Assembly: GCF_017355185.1 (NCBI RefSeq)
Contig: NZ_JADILJ010000015.1
Location: 1 to 64,000 of the forward strand
DNA from: Rathayibacter sp. SD072
GTDB taxonomy: Bacteria; Actinomycetota; Actinomycetes; Actinomycetales; Microbacteriaceae
Direction of reading: 5' to 3'
DNA length: 64,000 bases
Shown here: positions 1-8,415 of the stretch, in pieces
Layout of the letters: every line of letters begins with the position of its first letter
Numbering within the stretch: the stretch's first letter is position 1
Notes under the pieces: model-generated
Database searches by the model: none
What the model was told of the DNA's origin: nothing
The model's input: the letters and a program-made list of their open reading frames with translations, nothing else
Translations under genes and position numbers: made by a program

Positions 1-69
1 GTGCCCGCGCATGGACCACTCGTGCGACCGGCCGACACGTCGATGCCACTGGAGCAGATCACCCCATGA
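1..69 (+). CDS. possible 3' end of an upstream gene (partial)
   Basis: Frame 1 is open from the first base of the window to a TGA at 67-69, encoding 22 residues. The stop overlaps the ATG of the next gene as ATGA, the usual sign of translational coupling. The gene body lies outside the window, so no function can be given, and the open frame could be chance in such GC-rich DNA. Confidence 0.35.
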   Translation: MPAHGPLVRPADTSMPLEQITP

Positions 70-809
70 CCACGATCACCCCCGCGAGACCCGACGCCGA
101 GAACCCCGCGAAATCCGGATCCGAGGCCGCCGCGAGACCGGGACTCGAGAACGCTGCCCGATCCGACGCCGAGAACCCGGCCAGGATCGAGGCGACCCTC
201 GCCACCCTCGGCTGCCAGGTCTTCGGCTTCGCGCCCCAGCCCCACCTCTCGGAGCTGACGGCCACGACCATCACCGCCCGTGCCCGCGTCGTCGGCGCCT
301 CGCTGTCGTACTCCTACTTCCGGCACCCGCTGAACCGGAACCACCCGAGCAACTTCGTCCCGCTGACCCCCGAGCAGACCCGCGCCATCGAACGGGCGGA
401 GTCCTCGACCCTCCCGCGCTGGATGATCGAGCAGGTCGTCCGCATCCGCTACCCCACTCTCTGGGACGCCGTCCGCACCGCGAAGGTCGGACCGGCCGAG
501 CCGAAGAACTCCCTCGAGCTCCGACTCGCTGCGCACGCGAACGACGTCCTCCGCGCCCAGGACCCGCACCACGTCCCCGTGAAGGTCCCCACCGCCACGA
601 CGACCGGCCGCCTCTCGCGCGGCGATCTGCTCGAGAGCACCTGCGTGATCGTCGACCGCGAGCCCCACCGCGCCCGGCTCCTCCAGGCCGGACCGCACCT
701 CGTGGCGATCGGAGCGCGGATCGACGGCCGCTACCTCACCATCGTCTACGACCGCCGGACGGCCCCGGCGCTGCGGGTGGAGTTCACCGTGCACCATCCC
801 GGGAGCTGA
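66..809 (+). CDS. hypothetical protein with Ala/Glu-rich N-terminus
   Basis: A 247-residue protein I do not recognise. The first 40 residues are low-complexity and contain the hexapeptide DAENPA twice (about residues 10-15 and 34-39), separated by Ala/Gly-rich sequence, which suggests a small internal duplication. The rest looks like a compact globular domain without membrane segments or a signal peptide. The ATG at 66 has GGAG about 11 bases upstream and overlaps the stop of the preceding open frame (ATGA). The real gene could begin further in, but no better ribosome site is visible. Function unknown. Confidence 0.7.
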   Translation: MTTITPARPDAENPAKSGSEAAARPGLENAARSDAENPARIEATLATLGCQVFGFAPQPHLSELTATTITARARVVGASLSYSYFRHPLNRNHPSNFVPLTPEQTRAIERAESSTLPRWMIEQVVRIRYPTLWDAVRTAKVGPAEPKNSLELRLAAHANDVLRAQDPHHVPVKVPTATTTGRLSRGDLLESTCVIVDREPHRARLLQAGPHLVAIGARIDGRYLTIVYDRRTAPALRVEFTVHHPGS

Positions 810-931
810 GGCGTCCCCTCCACCGCGCCGGTGGCCGCGGTGCGCTGCTCCGACGGCTCTCGGCGGACGAGCACGGTTGCCCTCCCGGCCGCCGTGTGCC
901 TGACTTCCCTCATGACTCCAGGACTCCCCTC

Positions 932-1711
932 ATGACCCGGAGGAAGGCGGTGCTCAGCGGGGTCTGCGTCCTCGTCGGCGCCGTGCCCGGGTGCTCGGCG
1001 GCGGGGTCGACCGATTCCGGAGCCGGCCGCACCGCGGTGACGGTGGAGTACGCGTGCGTCCTCCAGTCCGAGATCGGCGAGATCGAGCTGGGCGGCGTGC
1101 TCTCGGTGCATCGCGGACCGGACGGGCCGTGCGACGGACTCGAGACGGGCACGATGCAGCGGTTCGAGCTCCGCTCCATCGTGGAGGCGGACCCGGTGCG
1201 GGCGAGTGTCGACGTCGACGTCGCGAGCGACGGATCCCTGGCCTTCGACGTGCAGGTCCCGGAGGAGCTCCGGCTCGGCCGGGCCCTCCTGCAGGCCGTC
1301 TCCCCCGAGCGGGAGTGCCGGGATCCGGCCGTGCTGGACTGCCCGGCGCCGACGGTCCGCTTCGTCATCACGGACTCCTCCGTGCAGGATCTGCGGCTCG
1401 ACTCCGCCCCCTCCCTGACCTCACCCGGACCCGTGGGGGCGACGGACAGCAGCCGGGCCTCCTACCGTCCCGGTCCGCTCCCCGACCAGATCACGGTCGT
1501 CCTCCCCGGACCCACCTGCGAGACGGTGCCCGCGTCCTTCGTGACCGACGCTCCGGCGGACAGCCTCGAGATGGTGAGCGCGATCCGAGGAGACGTCTGC
1601 GGCGAGAGCCTGAACTGGTGGATGAGCGTCGTCGACGTGCCGGACGGCTACGCCGACTACGACTCGGTGAAGGTCGACAACGTTCCGGCCGTGCTCCTGC
1701 CTGCGCCGTGA
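932..1711 (+). CDS. putative secreted lipoprotein
   Basis: A 259-residue protein with a short basic N-terminus (TRRK), a hydrophobic stretch and a lipobox-like VPGC with the cysteine at residue 21, so it is probably exported and lipid-anchored on the outer face of the membrane. The mature part has several cysteines (about residues 47, 66, 134, 142, 194 and 220) that could form disulphides. No catalytic motif is visible. The same frame stays open far upstream, but the ATG at 932 is chosen because it places the signal sequence at the start. Its ribosome-binding site is weak (AGGA at about 919). Substrate or partner unknown. Confidence 0.65.
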   Translation: MTRRKAVLSGVCVLVGAVPGCSAAGSTDSGAGRTAVTVEYACVLQSEIGEIELGGVLSVHRGPDGPCDGLETGTMQRFELRSIVEADPVRASVDVDVASDGSLAFDVQVPEELRLGRALLQAVSPERECRDPAVLDCPAPTVRFVITDSSVQDLRLDSAPSLTSPGPVGATDSSRASYRPGPLPDQITVVLPGPTCETVPASFVTDAPADSLEMVSAIRGDVCGESLNWWMSVVDVPDGYADYDSVKVDNVPAVLLPAP

Positions 1712-1837
1712 AGCACGTCTCTCCACGGCACGGGCGGGAGCGGTGGGCCGACGACGTCGTGGCCGCGAGAGCGTCCGGCGCCCTCCGCTGAGCGGGGGAC
1801 GCCCCTCCCGCGAGCCGCCGGTAGATTGGCCCGCGAG

Positions 1838-3106
1838 ATGACTGCCGACCCCGATTCGCGCCAGTGGCGGAGGCCGTCCGTGACGGCCGATCAGCGCCGG
1901 GCCGACGCCGCGACCGCCGCCGCCCTGTTCGGCGCCTCGATCCTCTCGCTGGTGCTCGGGCGCGCGATCGGGATGTACCCGGACGGCGCCGAGCCCGCGG
2001 CGAGCATCGGCGTCCTCGCCCTCGTGATCCTGCCGCTCGCCGTCCGCCGCAGTGCCCCCGTGCCGGTGCTCGCCGTGACCGCGGTGGCCTTCGTCCTGGT
2101 CGGCGAGCTGCGCGTGCCGGAGCTCACCATCAGCAACATCGCCCTCTTCATGGCGATGTACAGCGTGGGCGCCTGGGAGCCCCGGCGGGCGCGGGCGGAC
2201 TGGGCGCGCGGGGTGCTGGTCGTCGGGATGGCCGTCTGGCTGCTCGTGACCTTCTTCCGCGCGAGCACGCAGGACCTCGAGTTCGACGGCGCGGGCATCG
2301 GCGCGCTCACTCCGGTCGCCGCGTACCTCCTCCAGCAGATCCTGATCAACGTCCTCTACTTCGCCGGGTCCTGGTGGTTCGGCAATCACGCGTGGGCGTC
2401 GGCGCGCCAGCGAGCCCTGACCGACCTCCGCACCCGGCAGCTCGAAAACGAGCAGGCCAAGGTCGCCCGGCAGGCCATCACGATCGAGCGTCTGCGCATC
2501 GCGCGGGAGCTGCACGACGCCGTGGCCCACCACGTCTCGCTGATGGGCGTCCAGGCGGCGGCGGCACGGACCTTGCTCGACTCCGACCCCGACCGGGCCC
2601 GCGGGCAGCTCGAGGCCCTCGAGGGCACGTCGCGCGCGGCCGTCGGCGAGCTGTACCAGCTCCTCGGCACGCTCCGGGACGAGGAGTCCGTGCTCGACCC
2701 GGTCACCGCGTCGCTCGGCCTCGACTCCCTCCCCGCGCTGATCGCCGACGCCGAGGCGGCCGGGCTCCGAGTGACGCTCGAGCAGGTCGGCGAGCCGTTC
2801 GACGTGCCGCCGCTGGTCGGGCTGAACCTCTACCGCATCGCTCAGGAGTCGCTGACGAACGTGCTCAAGCACGCCGGCCCCGGCACGAGGGCGCGCGTCC
2901 ACGTGCGCTACAGCGGGTCCACCGTCGAGCTCGAGGTCGCCGACGACGGACTGGGCCGCCCGGGCCCCCGCCAGCGCAACGGCGGCCTCGGCCTCCTCGG
3001 CATGCGCGAGCGCGCGGCGACACTGGACGGCACGCTCGAGGCGGGGCCGCGCGCCGGCTCCGGCTGGGTCGTCCGCGTCGCCGTCCCCCTGGGAGTCTCG
3101 GCATGA
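1838..3106 (+). CDS. sensor histidine kinase, DesK/NarX-like (HisKA_3)
   Basis: A membrane sensor kinase of 422 residues. The first 170 residues contain about five hydrophobic segments. A coiled coil (residues about 190-215) leads to the HisKA_3 dimerisation helix with phospho-acceptor His226 in ELHDAVAHH. The HATPase_c domain follows, with N-box residues in IAQESLTNVLKHA and a G-box in DDGLGRPG. It should autophosphorylate and pass phosphate to the response regulator whose ATG overlaps its stop (ATGA). The start is uncertain: TTG at 1826 is also in frame, but TAGATT at 1822-1827 looks like a -10 element, which would leave the ATG at 1838 as start. The signal sensed is unknown. Confidence 0.9.
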   Translation: MTADPDSRQWRRPSVTADQRRADAATAAALFGASILSLVLGRAIGMYPDGAEPAASIGVLALVILPLAVRRSAPVPVLAVTAVAFVLVGELRVPELTISNIALFMAMYSVGAWEPRRARADWARGVLVVGMAVWLLVTFFRASTQDLEFDGAGIGALTPVAAYLLQQILINVLYFAGSWWFGNHAWASARQRALTDLRTRQLENEQAKVARQAITIERLRIARELHDAVAHHVSLMGVQAAAARTLLDSDPDRARGQLEALEGTSRAAVGELYQLLGTLRDEESVLDPVTASLGLDSLPALIADAEAAGLRVTLEQVGEPFDVPPLVGLNLYRIAQESLTNVLKHAGPGTRARVHVRYSGSTVELEVADDGLGRPGPRQRNGGLGLLGMRERAATLDGTLEAGPRAGSGWVVRVAVPLGVSA

Positions 3107-3759
3107 GCGACGTCCGCGTCGTCCTCGTCGACGACCACGCCCTGATGCGCCAGGGCATCAGCACGATCCTCTCGGTGCAGCCCGGGATCGACGTCGTCGG
3201 AGAGGCCTCCAGCGGCGAGGAGGCGCTCGAGCTCGTCGCGCGCACCCGCCCCGACGTGGTGTGCATGGACGTCGAGATGCCGGGCATCGGCGGGATCGAG
3301 GCGACGAGGCGGCTGCTCGCCGATCCCCGGACGCCGGTGCGCGTGCTCATGCTGACGACCTTCGACCGCGAGGACTACCTGCTCGAGGCGCTCGACGCCG
3401 GAGCGAGCGGGTTCCTCCTGAAGAACTCCCCTCCGGAGCATCTGGTCTACGGAGTGCGGGCGATCGCGGCCGGGGAGGCGCTGCTCGCACCCGAGCTGAC
3501 CCGCGCGGTCATCGAGCGCGCCGTGGCCGCCGACCGCTCGCGGACGTCCGCGCCGACCGGGCCCGAGCAGCTGACCCCGCGCGAGGTCGAGGTGCTGCGG
3601 CTGATGGCGCAGGGGCTCTCGAACGACGAGATCGCCGACCTGCTCGGAGTCGGGCGCGCCACCGTGAAGACCCACGTGTCGAACGTGCTGATGAAGCTGG
3701 CGCTGCGCGACCGGGTGCAGGCGGTCGTCTACGCCTACCGGTCGGGCCTGGTGGGCTGA
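3103..3759 (+). CDS. NarL/LuxR-family response regulator
   Basis: A 218-residue two-domain regulator. The receiver domain (residues 1-120) has the acidic pair in VDDH, phospho-acceptor Asp56 in CMDVEMPG and the conserved Lys in LLKNS. The C-terminal LuxR helix-turn-helix (about residues 155-215) begins LTPREVEVLRLMAQG. It overlaps the kinase gene by four bases (ATGA), so the two are co-translated. The ABC exporter operon starts about 106 bases downstream with a 7-base inverted repeat at its promoter, a plausible target by analogy with DesKR/BceRS-type kinase-regulator-ABC cassettes; that link is inference. Confidence 0.93.
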   Translation: MSDVRVVLVDDHALMRQGISTILSVQPGIDVVGEASSGEEALELVARTRPDVVCMDVEMPGIGGIEATRRLLADPRTPVRVLMLTTFDREDYLLEALDAGASGFLLKNSPPEHLVYGVRAIAAGEALLAPELTRAVIERAVAADRSRTSAPTGPEQLTPREVEVLRLMAQGLSNDEIADLLGVGRATVKTHVSNVLMKLALRDRVQAVVYAYRSGLVG

Positions 3760-3800
3760 GTCCTCCCTCCGTCCCGAGGCGGAGACGCGGGTTCACCCCC

Positions 3801-3836
3801 GGGCCGGAAGCGCTCGATCCGGCCCGCTCCTAGCGT
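3801..3836 (+). promoter_or_regulatory. inverted repeat and -10 element before the ABC exporter operon
   Basis: GGGCCGG (3801-3807) and CCGGCCC (3819-3825) form a perfect inverted repeat with an 11-base spacer. TAGCGT at 3831-3836 fits an actinobacterial -10 element, so the repeat covers the -35 region. This position suits a regulator-binding site, the adjacent NarL-type regulator being the obvious candidate. A transcription terminator for the regulator gene is an alternative reading. Confidence 0.45.
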
Positions 3837-3865
3837 GGAGGTGTCAACGGATCCCGGGAGGTCGC

Positions 3866-4783
3866 ATGCTCAGCGTGCAGAACATCAGTCGCAGTTTCGG
3901 CGAGCGCCGCGTCGTCGACGACGTCAGCTTCGACGTGGGCCGCGGGCGGCTCACCGGCTTCGTCGGGGGCAACGGAGCGGGCAAGACCACGACCATGCGG
4001 ATGATCCTCGGGGTCCTCCGCCCCGACTCCGGCACCGTGACCCTCGACGGCGCGCCCGTGGGCCAGGCCGCCCTGCACGGCTTCGGCTACATGCCGGAGG
4101 AGCGCGGCCTCTATCCCAAGATGGAGATCGGCGAGCAGCTGGCCTACCTCGCGCGCCTGCACGGCATCGACAAGGCGACCGCCGTGCAGCGCGGCGACGA
4201 CCTGCTCGAGCGGCTCGGACTCATCGAGCGCCGGCGGGACAAGCTCGAGGCGCTGTCGCTGGGCAACCAGCAGCGCGTCCAGGTCGCCGCGGCGCTCGTG
4301 CACGACCCCGACGTGCTGATCATGGACGAGCCGTTCTCGGGGCTCGATCCGCTGGCCGTCGACGAGGTGGTCGCCGTGATCGCCGAGCACGCCGCGCGCG
4401 GGGTGCCGGTGCTCTTCTCCTCGCACCAGCTCGACGTGGTCGAGCGGCTCTGCGACGACCTGGTCATCATCGCGGGCGGCCGGGTGCAGGCGGCCGGCGA
4501 GCGCGAGGCGCTGCGCGATCAGCACTCCGGCGACCGCTGGTCGCTCGAGATGACCGGCGACGTCGGTTGGATCCGCGGACTCCCCGGCGTCGAGGTGGCC
4601 GAGCTCGCCGGCACGTCGGCCCTCTTCCACGCCGACGCGGCGGCCGCCGACGCGGTCCTGCGCGCGGCGGTCGAGCGGGGCACCGTGTCGTCCTTCCGGC
4701 CGGTGAGGCCGACCCTCGGAGAGATCTTCCGGGACATCGTGGTCAGTGCACCCTCGGGTGCCGACGAGAGAGCAGCAGCCTGA
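3866..4783 (+). CDS. ABC transporter ATP-binding protein (NatA-like)
   Basis: A 305-residue ABC ATPase: Walker A GGNGAGKTT at residues 34-42, Q-loop replaced by the YMPEERGLY segment typical of NatA/CcmA-type exporters, signature region LSLGNQQRV, and Walker B LIMDEPFSGLD followed by the H-loop (SSHQLD). The C-terminal extension after residue 215 is usual for DUF4162-type export ATPases. GGGAGG precedes the ATG with good spacing. The stop overlaps the permease start (TGATG), so the two make one export complex at the membrane. Substrate unknown; sodium, lipid or antimicrobial export are all known for relatives. Confidence 0.92.
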   Translation: MLSVQNISRSFGERRVVDDVSFDVGRGRLTGFVGGNGAGKTTTMRMILGVLRPDSGTVTLDGAPVGQAALHGFGYMPEERGLYPKMEIGEQLAYLARLHGIDKATAVQRGDDLLERLGLIERRRDKLEALSLGNQQRVQVAAALVHDPDVLIMDEPFSGLDPLAVDEVVAVIAEHAARGVPVLFSSHQLDVVERLCDDLVIIAGGRVQAAGEREALRDQHSGDRWSLEMTGDVGWIRGLPGVEVAELAGTSALFHADAAAADAVLRAAVERGTVSSFRPVRPTLGEIFRDIVVSAPSGADERAAA

Positions 4784-5946
4784 TGAGCACCAGCACCCGC
4801 ACCAGCACCCGTACCCCCGCCCCCGCGACCGGCGGCGCCCCTCGTCCGGACGCCCCCCGCGACGCGAGGCTCGGCACCTGGGGCGCGACGCTCCTCGTCG
4901 CCGAGCGCGAGATCCTCTCGCAGGTCCGCTCGAAGGCGTTCATCGTGTCGACCGTGATCACCCTCGCCCTCGTGATCGGCGGCATCGTCCTCTCGAGCGT
5001 GCTGGGCAACCGCACCGCCGAGGCGACTCCGGTCGCGGTCGTCGGATCCGTGCCCTCCGCCGTCGCCGACGCGGACACCCTCGAGATCACCGAGGTCGCG
5101 ACACGGGCCGACGCGGAGGACCTGGTCCGCGACGGAGCGGTCGACGCGGCCCTCGTCCCCGACGACTCCGCGGTCGGCTTCTCGGTCGTCGCCCTCGACG
5201 AGGCCCCCGAGGGGCTCGTCTCCTCGCTCTCCGTCAGCCCGGCGGTCGAGCTCCTCGACGCCTCCGAGACCCCGTCCGGTCTGCGCACCCTCATCGGGCT
5301 CGCCTTCGGCCTGGTCTTCATGCTCGCGGTCCTCGGCTCGGGCGCGACGATCATGCAGAACACGGTGCAGGAGAAGCAGTCGCGCATCGTCGAGATCCTG
5401 CTCGCGGCCGTTCCCGCCCGGGCGCTGCTCGCGGGGAAGATCCTCGGCAACTCGGTGATCGGAGTCGGCACCGCCGCCGCCATCGCGGCCGCGGCGGCCC
5501 TCGGGCTCGCGGTCACCGGCCAGACCGAGCTGCTGGACCTGCTGTCGGCGCCGCTGATCTGGTTCGTCGTCTTCTTCGTCTTCGGGTTCGTCCTCGTCGC
5601 GAGCGTCTTCGCGGCCGGTGCCGCCCTGGTCTCGCGCCAGGAGGACACGGGCTCGGTGATGACCCCGGCGATGATGCTCGTCATGGTGCCGTACTTCGGA
5701 GTCGTGCTCTTCGGCGACAACGCGCTCGTCATGACGATCCTGTCGTACGTCCCGTTCAGCGCTCCCGTCGCGATGCCCGTGCGCCTGTTCTTCGGCGAGG
5801 CCGACTGGTGGGAGCCGCTCGTCTCGCTGGCGCTCCTCATCGTGGCGACGACCGCCGTGATGGCCGTGGCCAGCACGATCTACACGAACTCGCTGCTGCG
5901 GATGGGCTCGCGGGTGAAGCTCCGCGAGGCCCTGACGTCGAGCTGA
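4783..5946 (+). CDS. ABC-2 type permease (NatB-like)
   Basis: A 387-residue membrane protein that forms the channel for the preceding ATPase. After a Thr/Pro-rich 35-residue N-terminal tail there is one hydrophobic helix (about 52-72), then an extracytoplasmic domain of about 115 residues, then five or six membrane segments (residues 175-375). The motif NTVQEKQSRIVEILL is the hallmark of ABC-2/NatB permeases. It starts one base inside the ATPase stop codon. The substrate cannot be read from the sequence. Confidence 0.9.
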   Translation: MSTSTRTSTRTPAPATGGAPRPDAPRDARLGTWGATLLVAEREILSQVRSKAFIVSTVITLALVIGGIVLSSVLGNRTAEATPVAVVGSVPSAVADADTLEITEVATRADAEDLVRDGAVDAALVPDDSAVGFSVVALDEAPEGLVSSLSVSPAVELLDASETPSGLRTLIGLAFGLVFMLAVLGSGATIMQNTVQEKQSRIVEILLAAVPARALLAGKILGNSVIGVGTAAAIAAAAALGLAVTGQTELLDLLSAPLIWFVVFFVFGFVLVASVFAAGAALVSRQEDTGSVMTPAMMLVMVPYFGVVLFGDNALVMTILSYVPFSAPVAMPVRLFFGEADWWEPLVSLALLIVATTAVMAVASTIYTNSLLRMGSRVKLREALTSS

Positions 5947-5986
5947 CCCGGTCGGCTCCACTCGGCTCGCCGGACGGCGGGTGCGC

Positions 5987-5992
5987 TAGGGT
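5987..5992 (+). promoter_or_regulatory. -10 element of a leaderless transcript
   Basis: TAGGGT at 5987-5992 is followed by exactly six bases and then an ATG at 5999. This spacing puts transcription start at or next to the ATG, as in leaderless actinobacterial messages. It drives the short upstream ORF and the GAP-family gene coupled to it. Confidence 0.6.
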
Positions 5993-5998
5993 CCCGCC

Positions 5999-6058
5999 AT
6001 GCAGCGCAGGCGGACCCGGGCGCTGCCCGTCGTCCCCGTGCGCCGGGCCGCGCCGTGA
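5999..6058 (+). CDS. 19-codon leaderless upstream ORF
   Basis: A short ORF of 19 sense codons, strongly basic (seven Arg, four of them in residues 3-7), which starts six bases after a consensus -10 element. Its TGA overlaps the GTG of the following membrane protein gene as GTGA, so ribosomes finishing this peptide can reinitiate on that gene, which has no ribosome-binding site of its own. The peptide resembles no known family. It is most likely a translation-coupling leader, possibly an arginine-sensitive one, but the latter is only a guess from composition. Confidence 0.5.
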   Translation: MQRRRTRALPVVPVRRAAP

Positions 6059-6723
6059 GCGGGCCGCTCCTGCTCGCGATCGCCGGGCTCGCCGCGCTCG
6101 ACGCCTTCAACCCCGCGACGATCGTCGCGGTGACCCTCATCCTCCTGGCCGCCCCGCGCCGTCCGGCACTGACGGCGCTCGTGACGGTCCTCGGCGCCGC
6201 GCTCACGGTGTTCGGCGCCGGCGCCGCCCTGTTCCTCGGCGCGGGGGCGGCGGCCGGAGCCGTGGACGGCATCGTGCAGGGCATCCGCTACCTGGCGTTC
6301 GCCGCAGCGGGGGTCGTGCTGGTCGTCTCGGGGATCCGGCGGTTCCGCACGCGGCCGCGCCGGCGCATCGCGCTCCCTCGCTGGTTCACCCCCTTGACCG
6401 CGCTGCCGTTCGGAGCGCTGCTCACCGGCGCCGACCTGCCCAACGCGTTCCCCTACTTCATCGCGATCGAGCGCCTCCTCGACGCCCGGCTCGGCCCCGC
6501 CGAGGGCCTGCTGGTCCTCGCCGGCTACGCCGTGATCTACTGCCTGCCCTGCCTCGTGCTGCTCGCGGTCGGACTGCGCGCCCGGAAGCGGACCCACGAC
6601 GCGCTCTCCTACGTCGCCGAGCACCTCGGCTCGGGCGAGGTGAGGGCCTCGCCCACGACCGGCGCCGTGCTGATCGTGCTCGGCGCGGTCGTCGCCTCGC
6701 TGCCCTACTGGGCGCTGCGCTGA
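6055..6723 (+). CDS. GAP/Sap-family (LysE-like) integral membrane protein
   Basis: A 222-residue protein with about six hydrophobic segments. It carries the LDAFNP motif near residue 15 and a TGADLPNAFPYF segment in the middle, typical of the mycobacterial GAP/Sap family of the LysE-type transporter clan, whose members are thought to help move glycopeptidolipid or other small molecules across the membrane. The GTG start overlaps the preceding leader ORF (GTGA), which explains the lack of a Shine-Dalgarno. Family assignment is good; the substrate is unknown. Confidence 0.75.
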   Translation: MSGPLLLAIAGLAALDAFNPATIVAVTLILLAAPRRPALTALVTVLGAALTVFGAGAALFLGAGAAAGAVDGIVQGIRYLAFAAAGVVLVVSGIRRFRTRPRRRIALPRWFTPLTALPFGALLTGADLPNAFPYFIAIERLLDARLGPAEGLLVLAGYAVIYCLPCLVLLAVGLRARKRTHDALSYVAEHLGSGEVRASPTTGAVLIVLGAVVASLPYWALR

Positions 6724-6793
6724 GCGGCGCCCGCCCTGGGAAGGCGATCGTGCTGCCCCGACGACGGGCGCCCCTCCGCAGAGGCGGCCGTCG

Positions 6794-7741
6794 TCATACG
6801 GGGGCCGGGTCCCTCGCCCCGTCGTCGACGGAGTCGCCGCCCGCGCGCTCCGCTCCAGAGACGCGTGGCGCCCGCGGCCGCAGCTCGCTCACGACCGTCC
6901 CCGCAACGATGAGCGCGGCGCCGACCAGCGCGAGACCCGGCAGCCGCTCGCCGGCCAGGCGGCCGACGACTCCGGCCCAGACCGGCTCGGCGGCGTAGAT
7001 GATCGTGGCGCGGCTGGGCGAGACGGAGCGCTGAGCCCAGTTCATCGTCAGCTGGATGAGGCAGCTGCTCGCCCCCAGCGCGAGGGCGGCGACGAGCCAC
7101 ACCCAGGAGAACGCGGGGATCGCTTCTCCCGCGACGGGCATGGCCGCGAACCCGAGCACGCCGGCGACGAGCAGCTGCACCACGGTCACGCGCCCGAGAT
7201 CGACCCGGCCGGCGAACACGCCGATCAGGATGATCTCGGCGGCGATCGGGATCGTGCTGACGAGCGTCGCGATCTCGCCCGCGCCGAGCGCGACTCCCGG
7301 CTGCGGCCCGGCCACGAAGAGGAGCCCGACGAACGCCAGCGCGACGCCCACCAGGGTGAGGACCCCCGGTCGCCGCCGGAAGACGACCCACTGCAGCAGC
7401 GGCACCAGCGGCACGTAGAGGGCGGTGAGGAACGCGGAGGTGCTGCTCGGGATGCTCTGCAGGCCGAAGGTCTGCAGCCCGTAGCCGAGCGCGATCATCA
7501 CCCCGATCGCCGCGCCCGCACCGAGGTCGATCCACCGCATCCCGCGCAGGGTCCGGTGGAAGACCAGGGCGCTGATCAGCCCGGCCACGACGAAGCGGAC
7601 CCCGACGAAGAACAGCGGACCGCTGTGCTCCATCGCCACGTGCACGGCGAGGAACGTCCCGCCCCAGACCGCGGTGATGCCGATCAGCGCCCACTCGGGC
7701 CTCGAGAACCGGAGGGAGCGGAGGAGCGGGAAGTGCAGCAT
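6794..7741 (-). CDS. EamA-family drug/metabolite exporter
   Basis: A 315-residue inner-membrane protein with about ten hydrophobic helices and two EamA repeats, including the conserved WGGTF near residue 25 and the second-half AAEPVWAG. Such proteins export amino acids, metabolites or drugs. The start ATG at 7741 lies seven bases from TAGAGT on the minus strand, so the message is probably leaderless; the frame stays open upstream but those codons lie in the divergent gene. It is divergent from an XRE-cupin regulator, with a perfect inverted repeat between them covering both promoters, so the exporter is probably controlled by that regulator. Confidence 0.88.
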   Translation of the reverse strand: MLHFPLLRSLRFSRPEWALIGITAVWGGTFLAVHVAMEHSGPLFFVGVRFVVAGLISALVFHRTLRGMRWIDLGAGAAIGVMIALGYGLQTFGLQSIPSSTSAFLTALYVPLVPLLQWVVFRRRPGVLTLVGVALAFVGLLFVAGPQPGVALGAGEIATLVSTIPIAAEIILIGVFAGRVDLGRVTVVQLLVAGVLGFAAMPVAGEAIPAFSWVWLVAALALGASSCLIQLTMNWAQRSVSPSRATIIYAAEPVWAGVVGRLAGERLPGLALVGAALIVAGTVVSELRPRAPRVSGAERAGGDSVDDGARDPAPV

Positions 7742-7765
7742 TCTGCACACTCTAGGGTGCAGAAT
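7740..7765. promoter_or_regulatory. operator and back-to-back promoters of the EamA / XRE-cupin pair
   Basis: ATTCTGCAC (7740-7748) and GTGCAGAAT (7757-7765) are perfect 9-base inverted arms around an 8-base spacer. The spacer holds the minus-strand -10 TAGAGT (7754-7749) and the right arm holds the plus-strand -10 CAGAAT (7760-7765); each is seven bases from its start codon. A dimer bound here would block or reset both promoters, which fits an autoregulated local repressor. Confidence 0.65.
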
Positions 7766-7772
7766 AGTGCGC

Positions 7773-8324
7773 ATGCAACCGTCCTCGGTCCTCGCCCACG
7801 TCGGCAGCAACCTGCGGCAGGCCCGACAGCACGCGGGCCTCAGCCAGGCCGCGCTCGCGGAGCGCTCGGGCATCAGCCGGCGCACGATCGTGAACGTGGA
7901 GGCCGGAGAGGCCAACATCAGCCTGACCGGCGTCGACCGCCTCGCGGAGGCCCTCGGCACCAGCTTCACCGCGCTCGTCTCGGCACCCGGCGGCTCTGCG
8001 ACGTCGATCGGCGAGGTGGCCTGGCGCGGCGCGGATCCGGCGAGCGTCGCCGTGCTGCTCGCCTCGGTCCCCTCCCGCGAGGAGTCGCAGCTGTGGACCT
8101 GGACGCTCGGGCCGGGAGAGCGCTACGACGCGCAGCCCGACCCCGACGGCTGGCACGAGATGCTCCTCGTCACCGACGGCACCCTCCTCCTCGCACGCGA
8201 CGGGGAGGAGGATCTGACCCTCACCACCGGGCAGCACGTCGCGTTCTCGACGGCCCGCGAGTACGCCTACGTGAACGCCGAGGCGGAGCGCCCGGTCGCC
8301 TTCGTCCGCGTCGTCGTACGGTGA
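7773..8324 (+). CDS. XRE-family transcriptional regulator with cupin sensor domain
   Basis: A 183-residue regulator. Residues about 10-65 form an XRE helix-turn-helix (LRQARQHAGLSQAALAERS, then ISRRTIVNVEAGEANIS). Residues about 105-180 are a small cupin barrel with the LGPGERYDAQPDPDGWHEMLL pattern broken into typical G and H positions, likely a ligand sensor. It is divergent from an EamA exporter and starts seven bases after a -10 element inside the shared operator, so it should regulate itself and the exporter. The effector is unknown, presumably the exported compound. Confidence 0.88.
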   Translation: MQPSSVLAHVGSNLRQARQHAGLSQAALAERSGISRRTIVNVEAGEANISLTGVDRLAEALGTSFTALVSAPGGSATSIGEVAWRGADPASVAVLLASVPSREESQLWTWTLGPGERYDAQPDPDGWHEMLLVTDGTLLLARDGEEDLTLTTGQHVAFSTAREYAYVNAEAERPVAFVRVVVR

Positions 8325-8415
8325 CGCCGGCGACGGCACGACAGGGTGATGATCAGGCGGCGGACCCCTCAGGACCCGGTGAGGTCTCCACCGAGCGGCC
8401 GACGGCGCGCGCTCC

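Noticed and set aside
1421-2902. Long minus-strand open frame (about 490 codons) opposite the kinase gene
   Set aside because: It is antisense to a clear histidine kinase, has the Arg/Gly/His-rich composition of a shadow frame in GC-rich DNA and no start context or family.
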